NCBI GenBank assembly: GCA_002422745.1
Contig: DITH01000124.1
Span: 1-21,156 of the forward strand
Reading direction: 5' to 3'
DNA length: 21,156 bases
DNA from: Alphaproteobacteria bacterium UBA6189
Lineage (GTDB): Bacteria > Pseudomonadota > Alphaproteobacteria > Rickettsiales > UBA3002
Position 1 is the first letter of the stretch. Each line of letters begins with the position of its first letter. Below are positions 1 through 8,363 of the stretch, piece by piece. Made by a program: the position numbers and the translations under genes. The notes beneath the pieces are model-generated. The model was not told the origin of the DNA. It was given only the letters and a program-made list of their open reading frames with translations, and did not search any database.

Positions 1-1
1 G

Positions 2-949
2 AAGGATGCGGCCATCCGCGTGCGCGAGCTGCTTTCGCAGCGTATCAAAGAAAATCCGGATGTCCCGCGCGATATCGTGCTGCATATGGCGCAGGATGTC
101 GATGCGGTGGCGCTGCCGCTGCTGGCAGAATCGCCCGTGTTCAGCGATGCGGATCTGGTCAGTATTGTCGAGGCGAGCAGGGATTTATCGAAACTGATGA
201 CCATCAGCCAGCGCGCGGGCGTTTCCGAACGGGTGAGCGATGCGCTGGTCGAAACGCAGTATCCCCAAGTGGTCAGTAGCCTGCTGGCGAACGCGTCGGC
301 GAGTATCGGCACCAAGGCATTCGACAAGATTATCGATGATTTCCGCGGCGAGCCCGCCGTGATGGAAGCGATGGTGGAGCGCCACCAGCTGCCGTTGAAA
401 GTGGTGGAGCGTATGGTGAGCGAGGCGAGCACCGCCGTGGCGCGCCAGCTGAAAGAGAAATACCAGCTCAGCGACGAACAGCTGAAAGAAACCGGTGCGG
501 CACGCGAGGATGTGCTGCTGAAGCTGCTTAACCGCACCACTACCGATGCCGAATTGCAGGCGCTGGTGGCGCAGATGGCGATGGAAAACCGGCTCAGCCC
601 ATCGCTGATTATGACGGCTCTGTGCCGTGGACAGTTGGCCTTTTTCACGGCGGCGCTGGCCCGGCTGGCGGATATTTCGCTGGTGAATGCCAAGCGGCTG
701 GTGGCCGATAAGGGCGAGCTGGGGTTTAAGGGTATTTATGAGCGCAGCGGGCTGCCGATGAGCATGTACCCGGCCGTGCGGGTGATTTTGCGCGCCGTGC
801 AAGTGCTCGACGAAGGCGATGCGGTGCCGGGCTCGCTACTCTATGCGAACCGGCTGGTGGAGCGGCTGCTCGCGACCGGCAACGAGCAGCAGGTCGAGTA
901 TTTGCCGTATTTTATTGCGCTGATTCGCCAGCATATCGCGCGGCATTGA
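2..949 (+). CDS. DUF2336 family protein, 5' end outside the window
   Basis: The reading frame is open from base 2 to the TGA at 947-949 and has no convincing start: the first GTG in frame (base 20) falls inside a conserved-looking helix, so the true start lies upstream. About 315 residues are visible. The start of the visible part, with a P-RDIVLHMAQD stretch followed by PLLAESPVFSDADLV, matches the helical-repeat DUF2336 domain found almost only in Alphaproteobacteria. Those proteins are soluble, mostly alpha-helical and usually around 350-400 residues, so most of the gene is present. No catalytic motif, signal peptide or membrane segment is visible. The function of the family is not established. 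It is followed on the same strand by nadK after 73 bp. Family assignment is from remembered motif pattern, not from a search. Confidence 0.75.
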   Translation, partial: KDAAIRVRELLSQRIKENPDVPRDIVLHMAQDVDAVALPLLAESPVFSDADLVSIVEASRDLSKLMTISQRAGVSERVSDALVETQYPQVVSSLLANASASIGTKAFDKIIDDFRGEPAVMEAMVERHQLPLKVVERMVSEASTAVARQLKEKYQLSDEQLKETGAAREDVLLKLLNRTTTDAELQALVAQMAMENRLSPSLIMTALCRGQLAFFTAALARLADISLVNAKRLVADKGELGFKGIYERSGLPMSMYPAVRVILRAVQVLDEGDAVPGSLLYANRLVERLLATGNEQQVEYLPYFIALIRQHIARH

Positions 950-1022
950 CCAAAACAGGATAGCGGGAAGGGCTGGTACGTTCCTCGCTTGCGCGGCGGT
1001 ACGGGCACGCTAAGCTTACCCC

Positions 1023-1808
1023 ATGACCACCAAGCTCGAACGTATCGCCATTATGGCCGACAACTCGCCCAAAGCGCAGGCCGCGCTGAAAGAGCTATCG
1101 GCGAAATATGATTTCCTCAATATCACCGGCAAGCGCAGCAAACCCGATGCCATGGTGGTGCTCGGCGGCGATGGTTTTATGCTGCAGGTGCTGCATAAAT
1201 ATATGCACCGGCAGATCCCGGTCTACGGCATGAATTGCGGCTCGGTCGGGTTTTTGCTCAATAGCTATAACCCCGACCTGTTGATCGAACGCATGCAGGA
1301 GGCGCGCCGCGCCGTGCTCCATCCGCTGATTATGTATGCGCGCACGATGGACGGTAAAGAGCGCCAGGAACTGGCGATCAACGAAGTTTCGTTGTTCCGT
1401 GAAAGTCGCCAGGCGGCGAAAATTCGCGTCACGATCGACCATGTGGTGCGGGTGCAGGAACTGTCGGCCGACGGCATATTGGTCTCGACCCCGGCGGGCT
1501 CGACGGCGTATAATTTCTCCGCCGGAGGGCCGATTGTGCCGCTTAACGGTAAATTGCTGGCGCTGACGCCTATTGCGCCGTTTCGCCCCCGCCGCTGGCG
1601 CGGGGCATTACTCAACCATCAATCCTCCATCACCTTTGAAATTTTGGAGCCGGAAAAACGCCCGGTCTCAGCGGTGGCGGATTTTACCGAAGTGCGCGAT
1701 GTAGTGAGTGTGTCGGTCTTTGAAGACCGCAATATCTCGCTGTGCCTGATGTTCGACCCCGAGCACAACCTGGAAGAGCGTATTACCAAGGAACAATTCA
1801 GCTTTTAA
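1023..1808 (+). CDS. nadK: NAD kinase
   Basis: Cytosolic ATP-NAD kinase, which makes NADP+ from NAD+ and is normally essential. The 261-residue protein has the usual length for alphaproteobacterial NadK. It carries the phosphate-binding GGDG motif at residues 48-51, the NE motif at 120-121 (NEVS), and the glycine-rich region at 150-171 (DGILVSTPAGSTAYNFSAGG) that binds NAD and completes the active site. The GGDGFMLQ form is typical of Alphaproteobacteria. The ATG at 1023 has no clear Shine-Dalgarno sequence; TAAGCT sits six bases upstream of it, a weak -10-like arrangement resembling the stronger ones before glnD and the prepilin gene. The N-terminus starting at MTTKLERIAI aligns with the expected start of the Rossmann-like domain, which supports this start. 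Confidence 0.95.
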   Translation: MTTKLERIAIMADNSPKAQAALKELSAKYDFLNITGKRSKPDAMVVLGGDGFMLQVLHKYMHRQIPVYGMNCGSVGFLLNSYNPDLLIERMQEARRAVLHPLIMYARTMDGKERQELAINEVSLFRESRQAAKIRVTIDHVVRVQELSADGILVSTPAGSTAYNFSAGGPIVPLNGKLLALTPIAPFRPRRWRGALLNHQSSITFEILEPEKRPVSAVADFTEVRDVVSVSVFEDRNISLCLMFDPEHNLEERITKEQFSF

Positions 1809-1891
1809 GCGCAGGCGCGATTTCGTGATTGCGGGAAGGGCTGCAACATGGCAAGCCAGAAGCTTCAAGAATCCGGGCATAAGGGGCGGCC

Positions 1892-2836
1892 ATGAGCACC
1901 AGCAGCAAACAGGAAACCACATCGGCGATTTTGCTATTTATGGCAGTGCTGCTCGGCAATGCGATTATTTTCTCCATCGTCCCCTATATCAGTATTCCCG
2001 GTTACGGGTTTGGCTACAGCGCCTTCCAGATCATGCTGAGCTATTGCGCCATTGCCACGCTATGCATGATGCCGTGGGCGATTAAGCAAGGGTTGCGCGG
2101 CCTCAAGACCACTCGCTTCAAAGCGTATGGGCTACGGGCACTGCTGGAATATGGCTCGTTCACCCTGTCGTTTTTCTCGCTGGCCTATCTGGGCGACCTG
2201 TTCACCCTGCCCATGCATACGGCGCTGAATTTCATCACGCCGCTGCTGGCGACGGTGATTGCTATTATGGTGCTGAAGGAGCGGAGCCACTGGCATACCT
2301 GGATGGCGCTGGCGGTAGGGTTTGTCGGCGTGCTGGTGATTACCCGCCCGGGGATGATTCCGCTGAGCCCGGGGGTATTGTATGTGCTGGGTGCGGCGCT
2401 GGGATTTTCCTCATGCGGCATCGTGATCAAGCTGCTGACGCGCACCGAATCGTCGCACCATATTGCGTTTTATATGCTGTCGTTGACCACGCTGCTGGCG
2501 CTGCCGGCGGGCATTTACCACTGGCAATGGCCGAGCGCTGAAGGCTGGTTCTGGCTAGCGGTCATTGGGGTGATTGCCTATCTGCAGCAGATTTTCGTCG
2601 CCAAGGCGATCTCCAAGGTGCCGTATATGGTACTGATCCCGCTGAATTTCGCGCAGCTGATTTTCGCCACGGCGCTTTCCTATGCGGTGTATGGCAAGGT
2701 GGTCGATATCTGGACGCTGCTCGGCGCGTCGATTATTGTGGCGGGCACCTTGTTCAATGCGCACCGTAATCGCAAGCTGGCCGAGGTGGAAGCAGCCGAA
2801 GCGGGTAAGGCGGCTCTTGGCGCGACGGCGGTTTAG
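1892..2836 (+). CDS. DMT superfamily (EamA) permease, copy 1
   Basis: Integral inner-membrane transporter of the drug/metabolite transporter superfamily. The 314 residues contain about ten hydrophobic segments arranged as two EamA halves. Members export or import small metabolites, and the substrate cannot be read from sequence. The start ATG at 1892 has a purine-rich AAGGGG about six bases upstream. The C-terminal half is clearly paralogous to the EamA gene at 7419-8339 in this window: both have LTRTE, then an HWQWP..EGW stretch, then a similar final helix pair. The stop at 2834-2836 is five bases before the ATG of the glycosyltransferase, so the two are probably co-transcribed. The last 20 or so residues are Ala/Glu-rich and cytoplasmic. 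Confidence 0.85.
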   Translation: MSTSSKQETTSAILLFMAVLLGNAIIFSIVPYISIPGYGFGYSAFQIMLSYCAIATLCMMPWAIKQGLRGLKTTRFKAYGLRALLEYGSFTLSFFSLAYLGDLFTLPMHTALNFITPLLATVIAIMVLKERSHWHTWMALAVGFVGVLVITRPGMIPLSPGVLYVLGAALGFSSCGIVIKLLTRTESSHHIAFYMLSLTTLLALPAGIYHWQWPSAEGWFWLAVIGVIAYLQQIFVAKAISKVPYMVLIPLNFAQLIFATALSYAVYGKVVDIWTLLGASIIVAGTLFNAHRNRKLAEVEAAEAGKAALGATAV

Positions 2837-2841
2837 CCGCC

Positions 2842-4137
2842 ATGGATATTCTTTTCGTGCATCCCAACATGCCGGGCCAGTACAAGCATCTGGCACGCGC
2901 ACTGGGGGAGACGGGCGCGCACCGCATTTATTTCCTGACCAAACATAAAACGGCCGAAATACCGGGTGTAGTACGGGTAACCTACGCCATGCCCAAAACC
3001 CCCGCCGATGCCAAACCGCACCGCTATCTGGTGCCGATGGAAGCGGCGATCCGTCAGGGTCAGCAGGTATGGCGCGTGCTGTATGATTTGTCGCGCCGTG
3101 AGAACTTTACCCCGCAGGTGATTGTCGGTCACCCGGGCTGGGGCGATATGCTGTTTGTGAAAGATCTGTTCCCGAAGGCGCGGGTGCTTTCGTTCTGCGA
3201 ATTTTATTACCGCGCGACCGGTGCGGATGTGGCGTTCGACCCCGCCGACCCCGCAACGGAGGACGACGCGCCACGTGTACGGGTGAAGAATGCAGTAAAC
3301 CTGCTGAACCTGGAACAGATGGATTGGGGTATCAGCCCGACCAGCTGGCAATGGAGCCTGCACCCGCCGGAATTTCAGGGCAAGCTTGCCATGCTGCATG
3401 ACGGGATTGATACTCGGGCGTGCCAACCCGATGCGTCGGCGCTGCTGACCTTGCCAAACGGCAAGCAGTTCAAAAAGGGCGATGAGGTGGTGACCTATAT
3501 CGCACGGAATTTCGAGCCGTATCGCGGCTTTCCGACGTTTATGAAGGTGGCGGAGCGGTTGCTGGCCGAGCGGCCGAACCTGCATATTATCGCCGTGGGC
3601 GCCGATTCGGTGAGCTACGGCAAGCGCGCGCCGCAAGGCAGCACCTACCGCGACCTGCTGATGAAGGAAGTAAACCTGCCGGACGATCGCATCCATTTCA
3701 CCGGCAGCCTGCCCTATGCGGAATTATTGAAAGTGTTTCAGGTGTCGAAGGCGCATCTGTACCTCACCTATCCGTTCGTACTTTCCTGGGGGATGATGGA
3801 AGCGATGGCCTGCGGCGTGGCGCTGGTGGCCAGCAACACGGTGCCGGTGCGTGAAGTGGTGCAGGATGGGATCAACGGGCTAATGGCGGATTTCTTCGCG
3901 CCCGACGATGTGGCCGCCAAGCTCGGGCAGTTGCTCGATGCGTCAGACGACAACGCGGCCATGCGTGCTGCGGCGCGGCAGACGATTACCGAACGTTATG
4001 CGCTGGAGCGACTATTGCCGTTGCAGGTGCGGCTGGTCGAGGAAGTGGCGCGCGGTCAGCTGCCGCCGCCGGTGATGCAGGAAATTCAGCGAGCACAGCC
4101 GCTGGTGCCTGCCGCATTGTGGCAGGCGGATCGCTGA
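2842..4137 (+). CDS. GT4-type glycosyltransferase
   Basis: Predicted cytosolic GT-B fold glycosyltransferase of 431 residues. The N-terminal Rossmann half begins MDILFVHPNMPGQYKHLA, the form seen in GT4 proteins with the 'Glycos_trans_4_3' N-terminal domain. The C-terminal nucleotide-sugar half includes YIARNFEPYRGFPTF near residues 215-230, FTGSLPYAELLKVF near 288-301, and the donor-binding E-x-M-A-C-G segment near 314-325 (LSWGMMEAMACG). Sugar donor and acceptor are unknown; surface polysaccharide or lipid glycosylation is the usual role. It follows the EamA gene by five bases, lacks an obvious Shine-Dalgarno sequence, and may depend on translational coupling. The end is convergent with the type I secretion genes, 25 bp away, with no hairpin terminator that I can see in the gap. 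Confidence 0.85.
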   Translation: MDILFVHPNMPGQYKHLARALGETGAHRIYFLTKHKTAEIPGVVRVTYAMPKTPADAKPHRYLVPMEAAIRQGQQVWRVLYDLSRRENFTPQVIVGHPGWGDMLFVKDLFPKARVLSFCEFYYRATGADVAFDPADPATEDDAPRVRVKNAVNLLNLEQMDWGISPTSWQWSLHPPEFQGKLAMLHDGIDTRACQPDASALLTLPNGKQFKKGDEVVTYIARNFEPYRGFPTFMKVAERLLAERPNLHIIAVGADSVSYGKRAPQGSTYRDLLMKEVNLPDDRIHFTGSLPYAELLKVFQVSKAHLYLTYPFVLSWGMMEAMACGVALVASNTVPVREVVQDGINGLMADFFAPDDVAAKLGQLLDASDDNAAMRAAARQTITERYALERLLPLQVRLVEEVARGQLPPPVMQEIQRAQPLVPAALWQADR

Positions 4138-4162
4138 GTTTTCAGGATTCAGACGCGCGCGG

Positions 4163-5629
4163 CTATTGCTCGTGGAAGGCGTGGCCGAAGCTTTCGCGGA
4201 TGGGGCGAATCAAGTAGGATAGCATCGTGCGCGAGCCGGTGACGATGAGCGCTTCGGCGGGCATGCCGGGCGTGAGTTGTAGGTCGCCAATTTTTTCCAT
4301 TTCCTCGGGCGGGATTTCAATGCGCGCCAGGTAGAATGCTTCGCCGGTGCGCTCGTTATCGAAGCGGTCGGCCGAGACGTTGATGACGGTTCCCTCCACC
4401 GGTGGCACGGTGCGTGTGTGGAACGCGGTAAGCCGCACACGGGCTTTCAACCCGGTTTGCACCACGTCGATGTCGATCGGGTTGACCTGCGCTTCGACAA
4501 TCAGCGTGGCGCCGACGGGCACCAGTGTCATCAGTGTGGCGCCGGGCTGCACCACGCCGCCGATCGTATGGACGGACAAGGCGGTCACGATGCCTTTGAG
4601 CGGCGAGGTGATTTCGATCCGGCGGGCGACATCGCCCGCGGCGCGGGCCTGCTCGGTAAGGTCGGAGAGCTGGGTCTGCACGTTTTTCAATTCGGCGATG
4701 GCGTTATTGAGATATTCGGTGCGGGCGTTGAGGATGGTGATTTTCGCCTCGTTGATGGTTTGGTTGGCACGGCTGATCATGGCCTGTGCCTGCCCGCGCT
4801 GGCCAAGCAGTTCGGCCTGGCTGCGCTGCAGGGCGAGCAGGCGCGGCCGCAGGGCGTTGCCCTTGGCTAGCAACCCCTGCACGACGCTGATTTCTTCGCC
4901 GAGCAGGCTGATCTGCGAATTGGCGGCATTGATCTGTTCCTGGTAACCGCGGATTTCCTGAGCGCTCTGCGCGATTTTTTGGTTCAGCACATCGATCTGG
5001 CCGGTGAGGGCTTCGCGGCGTGTATCGAACAGCCGTTGCTGCGTATCCAGAATCTCGCGGATTTTCGTGTCGGTCGGCGCGAGGCTTGTCAACTCCTCGG
5101 GTAACACGAGGGTGTCTTTGCGGTCGCGCTCGGCCATCAGCCGTGCTTCGGTGGCTTTGGCGGTGACATACTGCCCGCGGATCATTTCGCTGCGCGCTTC
5201 GGCCGAAGTGCTGTCGAGCCGCAGCAATACCTGCCCCTCCTCGACCTGCTGGCCTTCGCGCACGAGGATATCCTTGACGATGCCGCCTTCCAGATGCTGA
5301 ATTTCCTTACTGTTGGTGTCGATCACCACGCGGCCGGGCGCAATGGCGCCAGCGGCCAGCGGCACCACCGCCCCCCACAGTCCGATGACGCCGAACAAAA
5401 GGAACATCAGGAATAGGCCGATCAGGATGGTCGGGCGGGCGCGTTGCTCGGGCGCGCCGTCGTTGGTGGGGTCGTACGGAATGATATGGGTGGCCAGCCG
5501 GTCGATATAGTGGATAGCGCGGCGCAGCCAATGGATCGTGCGGCGGCCTTGTTGGCGCGGTTGCTGCGTACGCGCACCGGGCGGTAAGGCAGGTAACTGA
5601 CGATTGGGGCGATGCGGCTGGCGCTTCAT
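4163..5629 (-). CDS. Type I secretion membrane fusion protein (HlyD/PrtE family)
   Basis: Periplasmic adaptor that links an inner-membrane ABC exporter to a TolC-like channel. The 488-residue protein has a cytoplasmic, Arg/Pro/Gln-rich N-terminus (about 1-66), one membrane helix at about 67-94, a biotinyl-lipoyl half near residues 100-140 (IQHLEGGIVKDILVREGQ), a long alpha-helical hairpin from about 145 to 330 rich in heptad-like Gln/Leu/Ala, the second lipoyl half (ITSPLKGIVTAL) and a beta-barrel domain. The C-terminal SYLIRPIRESFGHAF stretch is typical of the HlyD/PrtE group. The ATG at 5627-5629 overlaps the TGA of the ABC gene as ATGA, which fixes the start and implies translational coupling. 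The basic N-terminal tail of about 50 residues before the helix looks longer than in PrtE-like relatives. Confidence 0.92.
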   Translation of the reverse strand: MKRQPHRPNRQLPALPPGARTQQPRQQGRRTIHWLRRAIHYIDRLATHIIPYDPTNDGAPEQRARPTILIGLFLMFLLFGVIGLWGAVVPLAAGAIAPGRVVIDTNSKEIQHLEGGIVKDILVREGQQVEEGQVLLRLDSTSAEARSEMIRGQYVTAKATEARLMAERDRKDTLVLPEELTSLAPTDTKIREILDTQQRLFDTRREALTGQIDVLNQKIAQSAQEIRGYQEQINAANSQISLLGEEISVVQGLLAKGNALRPRLLALQRSQAELLGQRGQAQAMISRANQTINEAKITILNARTEYLNNAIAELKNVQTQLSDLTEQARAAGDVARRIEITSPLKGIVTALSVHTIGGVVQPGATLMTLVPVGATLIVEAQVNPIDIDVVQTGLKARVRLTAFHTRTVPPVEGTVINVSADRFDNERTGEAFYLARIEIPPEEMEKIGDLQLTPGMPAEALIVTGSRTMLSYLIRPIRESFGHAFHEQ

Positions 5630-7350
5630 GCCTGGTCTCCTTGCGCATCCTGCAGGCGGCGGACGCCAGAGGCGGAGTAGCGTTGCAAGACATCGTCGCG
5701 CGTGCCGAGGATTTCCACCATGCCGCCACGCAGCATCAGCACTTTATCGACCGTGCCGAGAATGCTTGGCCGGTGGGCAACGACAACGGTCGTGATGTGG
5801 GCCTCTTTCATGTATTGCAGGGCCATCATGAGGGCGCGCTCGCCATCGCCGTCGAGGTTGCTGTTGGGCTCGTCGAGCACGATGAAGCGTGGGTTGCCGA
5901 AAAGCGCGCGGGCCAGGCCAATCCGCTGCCGCTGGCCGGGCGAGAGAACGGTGTTGCCGGGTTTGTATTCGGTATCGTAGCCCTTGGGCAGTTGCAGTAC
6001 CATCTGGTGCACGCCGGCGCGTTGCGCCGCGGCGATGACGTCTTCATCGCGGATATCGGGGCGCATGCGACCGATATTCTGCTTAATGGTGCCGGCGAAT
6101 AACTCCACCTGCTGCGGCAGGTAACCGATATGCGGCCCGGCATCCTCGCGCGACCAGCTATACATATCGGCGCCGTCGAGCCGAACGGTGCCGTGCTGCG
6201 GGTTGTAAAGCCCGACCAGGGCTTTGGCGAGGGTGGATTTACCCGCCGCCGATGGGCCGATGACCCCTAAGCTTTCGCCCGGGTTGAGCTGCAGCGTCAC
6301 GCCGCGCAGAATGGGGGCTGCCTTGCCGATGGCGACGTAGAGATTCTCGACCAGCAATTGGCCGGCTGGCGGGGGCAGGGCAGTATCGCCCTGGGCGTGG
6401 CCGACATGGGTGGCGAGCAGGTGCAGCCGGTGATACGCGTCGCGCGCGCCGGTAAATTGCCGCCATAGCTGGATGGTGCCCTCAAACGGCGCCATGGCGC
6501 GGGCGACAAGAATGGAGGAGGCGACCAGCCCCCCTGCAGTGAGTTCGTTTTGCAAGGCGAGGTAAGCGCCGATGCCGACCACGGCCATTTGCAACAGCAT
6601 GCGCAACGAGCGGCTGATGCCGGTGACGATGGCGCTGCGTTGCTGGGCGATATCCTGCAGGGCGAGGCCGCGCGCCGCATCCTCCTGCCAGCGATCGACA
6701 ATATCAGTACCCATCCCCATGGCCTGAATGGCTTCGCTATGGCGGCCCAGCGCGTCGGCCACCAGGGCGGATTCAACGTTTTTTTCGCTGGCGCGCAACA
6801 GCGCCTTGCGGGTGGCATATTCGTTGATGAGGGCGGAGGTCGCCAGGATGATAATGCCCAGCACGCCGAGGAACCCGAGCAGCGGGTTGATCATGTAGAT
6901 GACCAGCAGAAAGATCAGTGACCATGGAACATCCATCAGCGTCGGCGCAGCGCCGGAGATAAAATTTTTCACCGTCAGTAAATCGCGCTGGTGCTGCCCG
7001 GCGAGGGCCTGCCCGGTTTCAGCCGCGAAGATGATGGACAGGCGCAGCAATTTGGGCGCGACGGTGCGTTCCATCCACTCCACCACGCGGGCGATGACGG
7101 CGGCGCGGACGGCAAACAGCAGCCCGTAGAACATGTAACCGACCAGTACCACGGCGGTCAGCGCAATCAGCGTATCGACCGAGCGGGTGGCAAAGACACG
7201 GTCGAACACTTGCAGGGAATAGATCGGCATCAGCAGCGACAGCATGTTGATGGCAAACGAGAATAACAGGGCAAAACCCATCGCCCGTTTCATCGAGAGT
7301 AGGGCGGAAGCCAGGAGCGTTTGCGGCGCGGATGGTGGGGTACTGTTCAT
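5626..7350 (-). CDS. Type I secretion ABC transporter, permease fused to ATPase (PrtD family)
   Basis: Inner-membrane ABC exporter that powers one-step secretion of a protein substrate. Using the ATG at 7350, it has 574 residues. Six membrane helices occupy roughly the first 300 residues (MPIYSLQVFDRV near 41-52 is typical of the family). The ATPase domain has Walker A GPSAAGKST at about 365-373, signature LSPGQRQR at about 469-476, Walker B FIVLDEP at about 489-495 and the switch histidine in VVVAHR near 526. There is no N-terminal C39 peptidase domain, so it is PrtD/HasD-like rather than bacteriocin-like. A longer reading with a TTG at 7389 adds 13 unconvincing residues and runs through a promoter-like sequence, so I reject it. 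It is coupled to the fusion protein gene by ATGA. No substrate or TolC homologue is in the window. Confidence 0.92.
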   Translation of the reverse strand: MNSTPPSAPQTLLASALLSMKRAMGFALLFSFAINMLSLLMPIYSLQVFDRVFATRSVDTLIALTAVVLVGYMFYGLLFAVRAAVIARVVEWMERTVAPKLLRLSIIFAAETGQALAGQHQRDLLTVKNFISGAAPTLMDVPWSLIFLLVIYMINPLLGFLGVLGIIILATSALINEYATRKALLRASEKNVESALVADALGRHSEAIQAMGMGTDIVDRWQEDAARGLALQDIAQQRSAIVTGISRSLRMLLQMAVVGIGAYLALQNELTAGGLVASSILVARAMAPFEGTIQLWRQFTGARDAYHRLHLLATHVGHAQGDTALPPPAGQLLVENLYVAIGKAAPILRGVTLQLNPGESLGVIGPSAAGKSTLAKALVGLYNPQHGTVRLDGADMYSWSREDAGPHIGYLPQQVELFAGTIKQNIGRMRPDIRDEDVIAAAQRAGVHQMVLQLPKGYDTEYKPGNTVLSPGQRQRIGLARALFGNPRFIVLDEPNSNLDGDGERALMMALQYMKEAHITTVVVAHRPSILGTVDKVLMLRGGMVEILGTRDDVLQRYSASGVRRLQDAQGDQA

Positions 7351-7360
7351 GCGAGGGTTT

Positions 7361-7389
7361 ACTATGCCCGGTTGCGCGCGCCGCGGCAA
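7361..7389 (-). promoter_or_regulatory. Candidate promoter of the type I secretion operon
   Basis: On the minus strand TTGCCG (7384-7389) is followed after 17 bp by CATAGT (7361-7366), each matching four of six sigma-70 consensus bases. The -10 box is ten bases before the ATG at 7350, which would leave a leader of only a few bases. There is no Shine-Dalgarno sequence. This is inferred from spacing and consensus alone. Confidence 0.4.
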
Positions 7390-7418
7390 GCATGCTGGCC
7401 GTGTGGCTACGGCCCGGC

Positions 7419-8339
7419 TTACTCGGGTGAGGCGAGTGCGGCTTTCGCGTCACGCCGCGAGGCGCGAGTTGAGAGCATGGCCGAGCCGAGAATGATCGCG
7501 CCGCCGATCCAGGTGGTGAAGGCGCTGCCTTCCTGAAAGACCAGCCACGCGAGTATGGCGGTGTAGATCAGCCGGGTGAAATCGAACGGCATGAGGCTGA
7601 CGACCGGAGCCATGGCATAGGCCTTGGCCATGGAGAAATGCATCAGGATTGAACAGAAAGCGATCAGCAGCAATATGCCCCAGCCCTCGGTGGTCGGCCA
7701 TTGCCAGTGGAAAAGCCCAAGCGGCAGGGCCCACAGGAACATAAAGAAGTTCATGTAGAAAACGATGCGCATCGGCGGTTCGGTGCGGGTGAGGGATTTC
7801 ACCATCAGCCCGGCGATAGCCCAGGCGGCGGTAGCAAACATGACCAGCAGCGAGTGCCAGTTGAAATCCTGCGGACTGGGATGCAGGATCACCAACGTGC
7901 CGCCAAAGCCGATCAGCAGGGCAATCCAGCGGGTACGGCCAGCGCTTTCGCCGAGGAAAACCACCGCAAACAGCGTGGCAAATAACGGGGCGGTAAAGCT
8001 AAGCGCCGTGGCATGCGCCAACGGCATGAGGGTGAGGCAATAGGTCCAGGTGATCATGCCAATGGCACCGATGGTGGCGCGGCCCGCATGCTGCGCCAGG
8101 CGCTGTGTGCGGATGAGGCTGGCGCGGGCGCGCAGCGCGAAAGGCAGCAGCAGGGAAAGGGTGAGCCCGTTACGCAAGGCGACGATGAGGCCGGGGTGCA
8201 TACCGTCCTCGGCCAGCAGGCGCACGCCGACATTCATCAGCGAAAAACCGAAGCAGGAAAGCAGCATGAACCCAACCGCTATCAGGTAGGGCTGTTCGGT
8301 GCGTTGCCGGGTGAGGCGCTGAAAAAAGCTGGAGGTCAT
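7419..8339 (-). CDS. DMT superfamily (EamA) permease, copy 2
   Basis: Inner-membrane drug/metabolite transporter of 306 residues from the ATG at 8339, with about ten hydrophobic segments in two EamA repeats (first helix near YLIAVGFMLLSCFGFSLMNV). Substrate unknown. The C-terminal half resembles the EamA protein at 1892-2836, including VKSLTRTE, FHWQWPTTEGW and a short basic tail. A TTG at 8378 would extend the frame by 13 residues but would overlap the glnD start on the other strand, so the internal ATG is preferred. The ATG has no Shine-Dalgarno sequence. It is divergent from glnD with only 24 bp between the two start codons. The type I secretion genes follow on the same strand after 68 bp and probably have their own promoter. 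Confidence 0.85.
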   Translation of the reverse strand: MTSSFFQRLTRQRTEQPYLIAVGFMLLSCFGFSLMNVGVRLLAEDGMHPGLIVALRNGLTLSLLLPFALRARASLIRTQRLAQHAGRATIGAIGMITWTYCLTLMPLAHATALSFTAPLFATLFAVVFLGESAGRTRWIALLIGFGGTLVILHPSPQDFNWHSLLVMFATAAWAIAGLMVKSLTRTEPPMRIVFYMNFFMFLWALPLGLFHWQWPTTEGWGILLLIAFCSILMHFSMAKAYAMAPVVSLMPFDFTRLIYTAILAWLVFQEGSAFTTWIGGAIILGSAMLSTRASRRDAKAALASPE

Positions 8340-8351
8340 GGATGGTGAGGA

Positions 8352-8357
8352 TATAGT
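8352..8357 (+). promoter_or_regulatory. Candidate -10 element of glnD (leaderless start)
   Basis: TATAGT lies exactly six bases before the glnD ATG (8364), so transcription would begin at or next to the start codon. No Shine-Dalgarno sequence precedes the ATG. No good -35 match is seen at 16-18 bp upstream. The same hexamer at the same distance precedes the prepilin gene. The complement of this region offers TACTAT or TATATC for the divergent permease gene. Confidence 0.45.
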
Positions 8358-8363
8358 ACGGGC

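Noticed and set aside
185..802. Minus-strand frame of 205 codons opposite the DUF2336 gene
   Set aside because: His/Gln/Arg-rich shadow translation with no recognisable domain; the plus-strand frame has family motifs.
963..1843. Exact 13-bp direct repeat GCGGGAAGGGCTG at 963-975 and 1831-1843, flanking nadK
   Set aside because: A few chance 13-mer matches are expected in 21 kb, more in GC-rich DNA; the match hardly extends and no mobile gene lies between.
2833..3696. Minus-strand frame of 287 codons opposite the glycosyltransferase
   Set aside because: Third-position GC bias makes long antisense frames likely here; the glycosyltransferase motifs are on the plus strand.
4347..4946. Plus-strand frame of 199 codons opposite the secretion fusion gene
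   Set aside because: Antisense shadow of a well-supported gene, low-complexity Ser/Arg/Ala composition, no ribosome site.
7351..7389. TTG-started N-terminal extension of the secretion ABC transporter
   Set aside because: The 13 added residues are not family-like and the region fits a -35/-10 promoter better; the ATG at 7350 is preferred.
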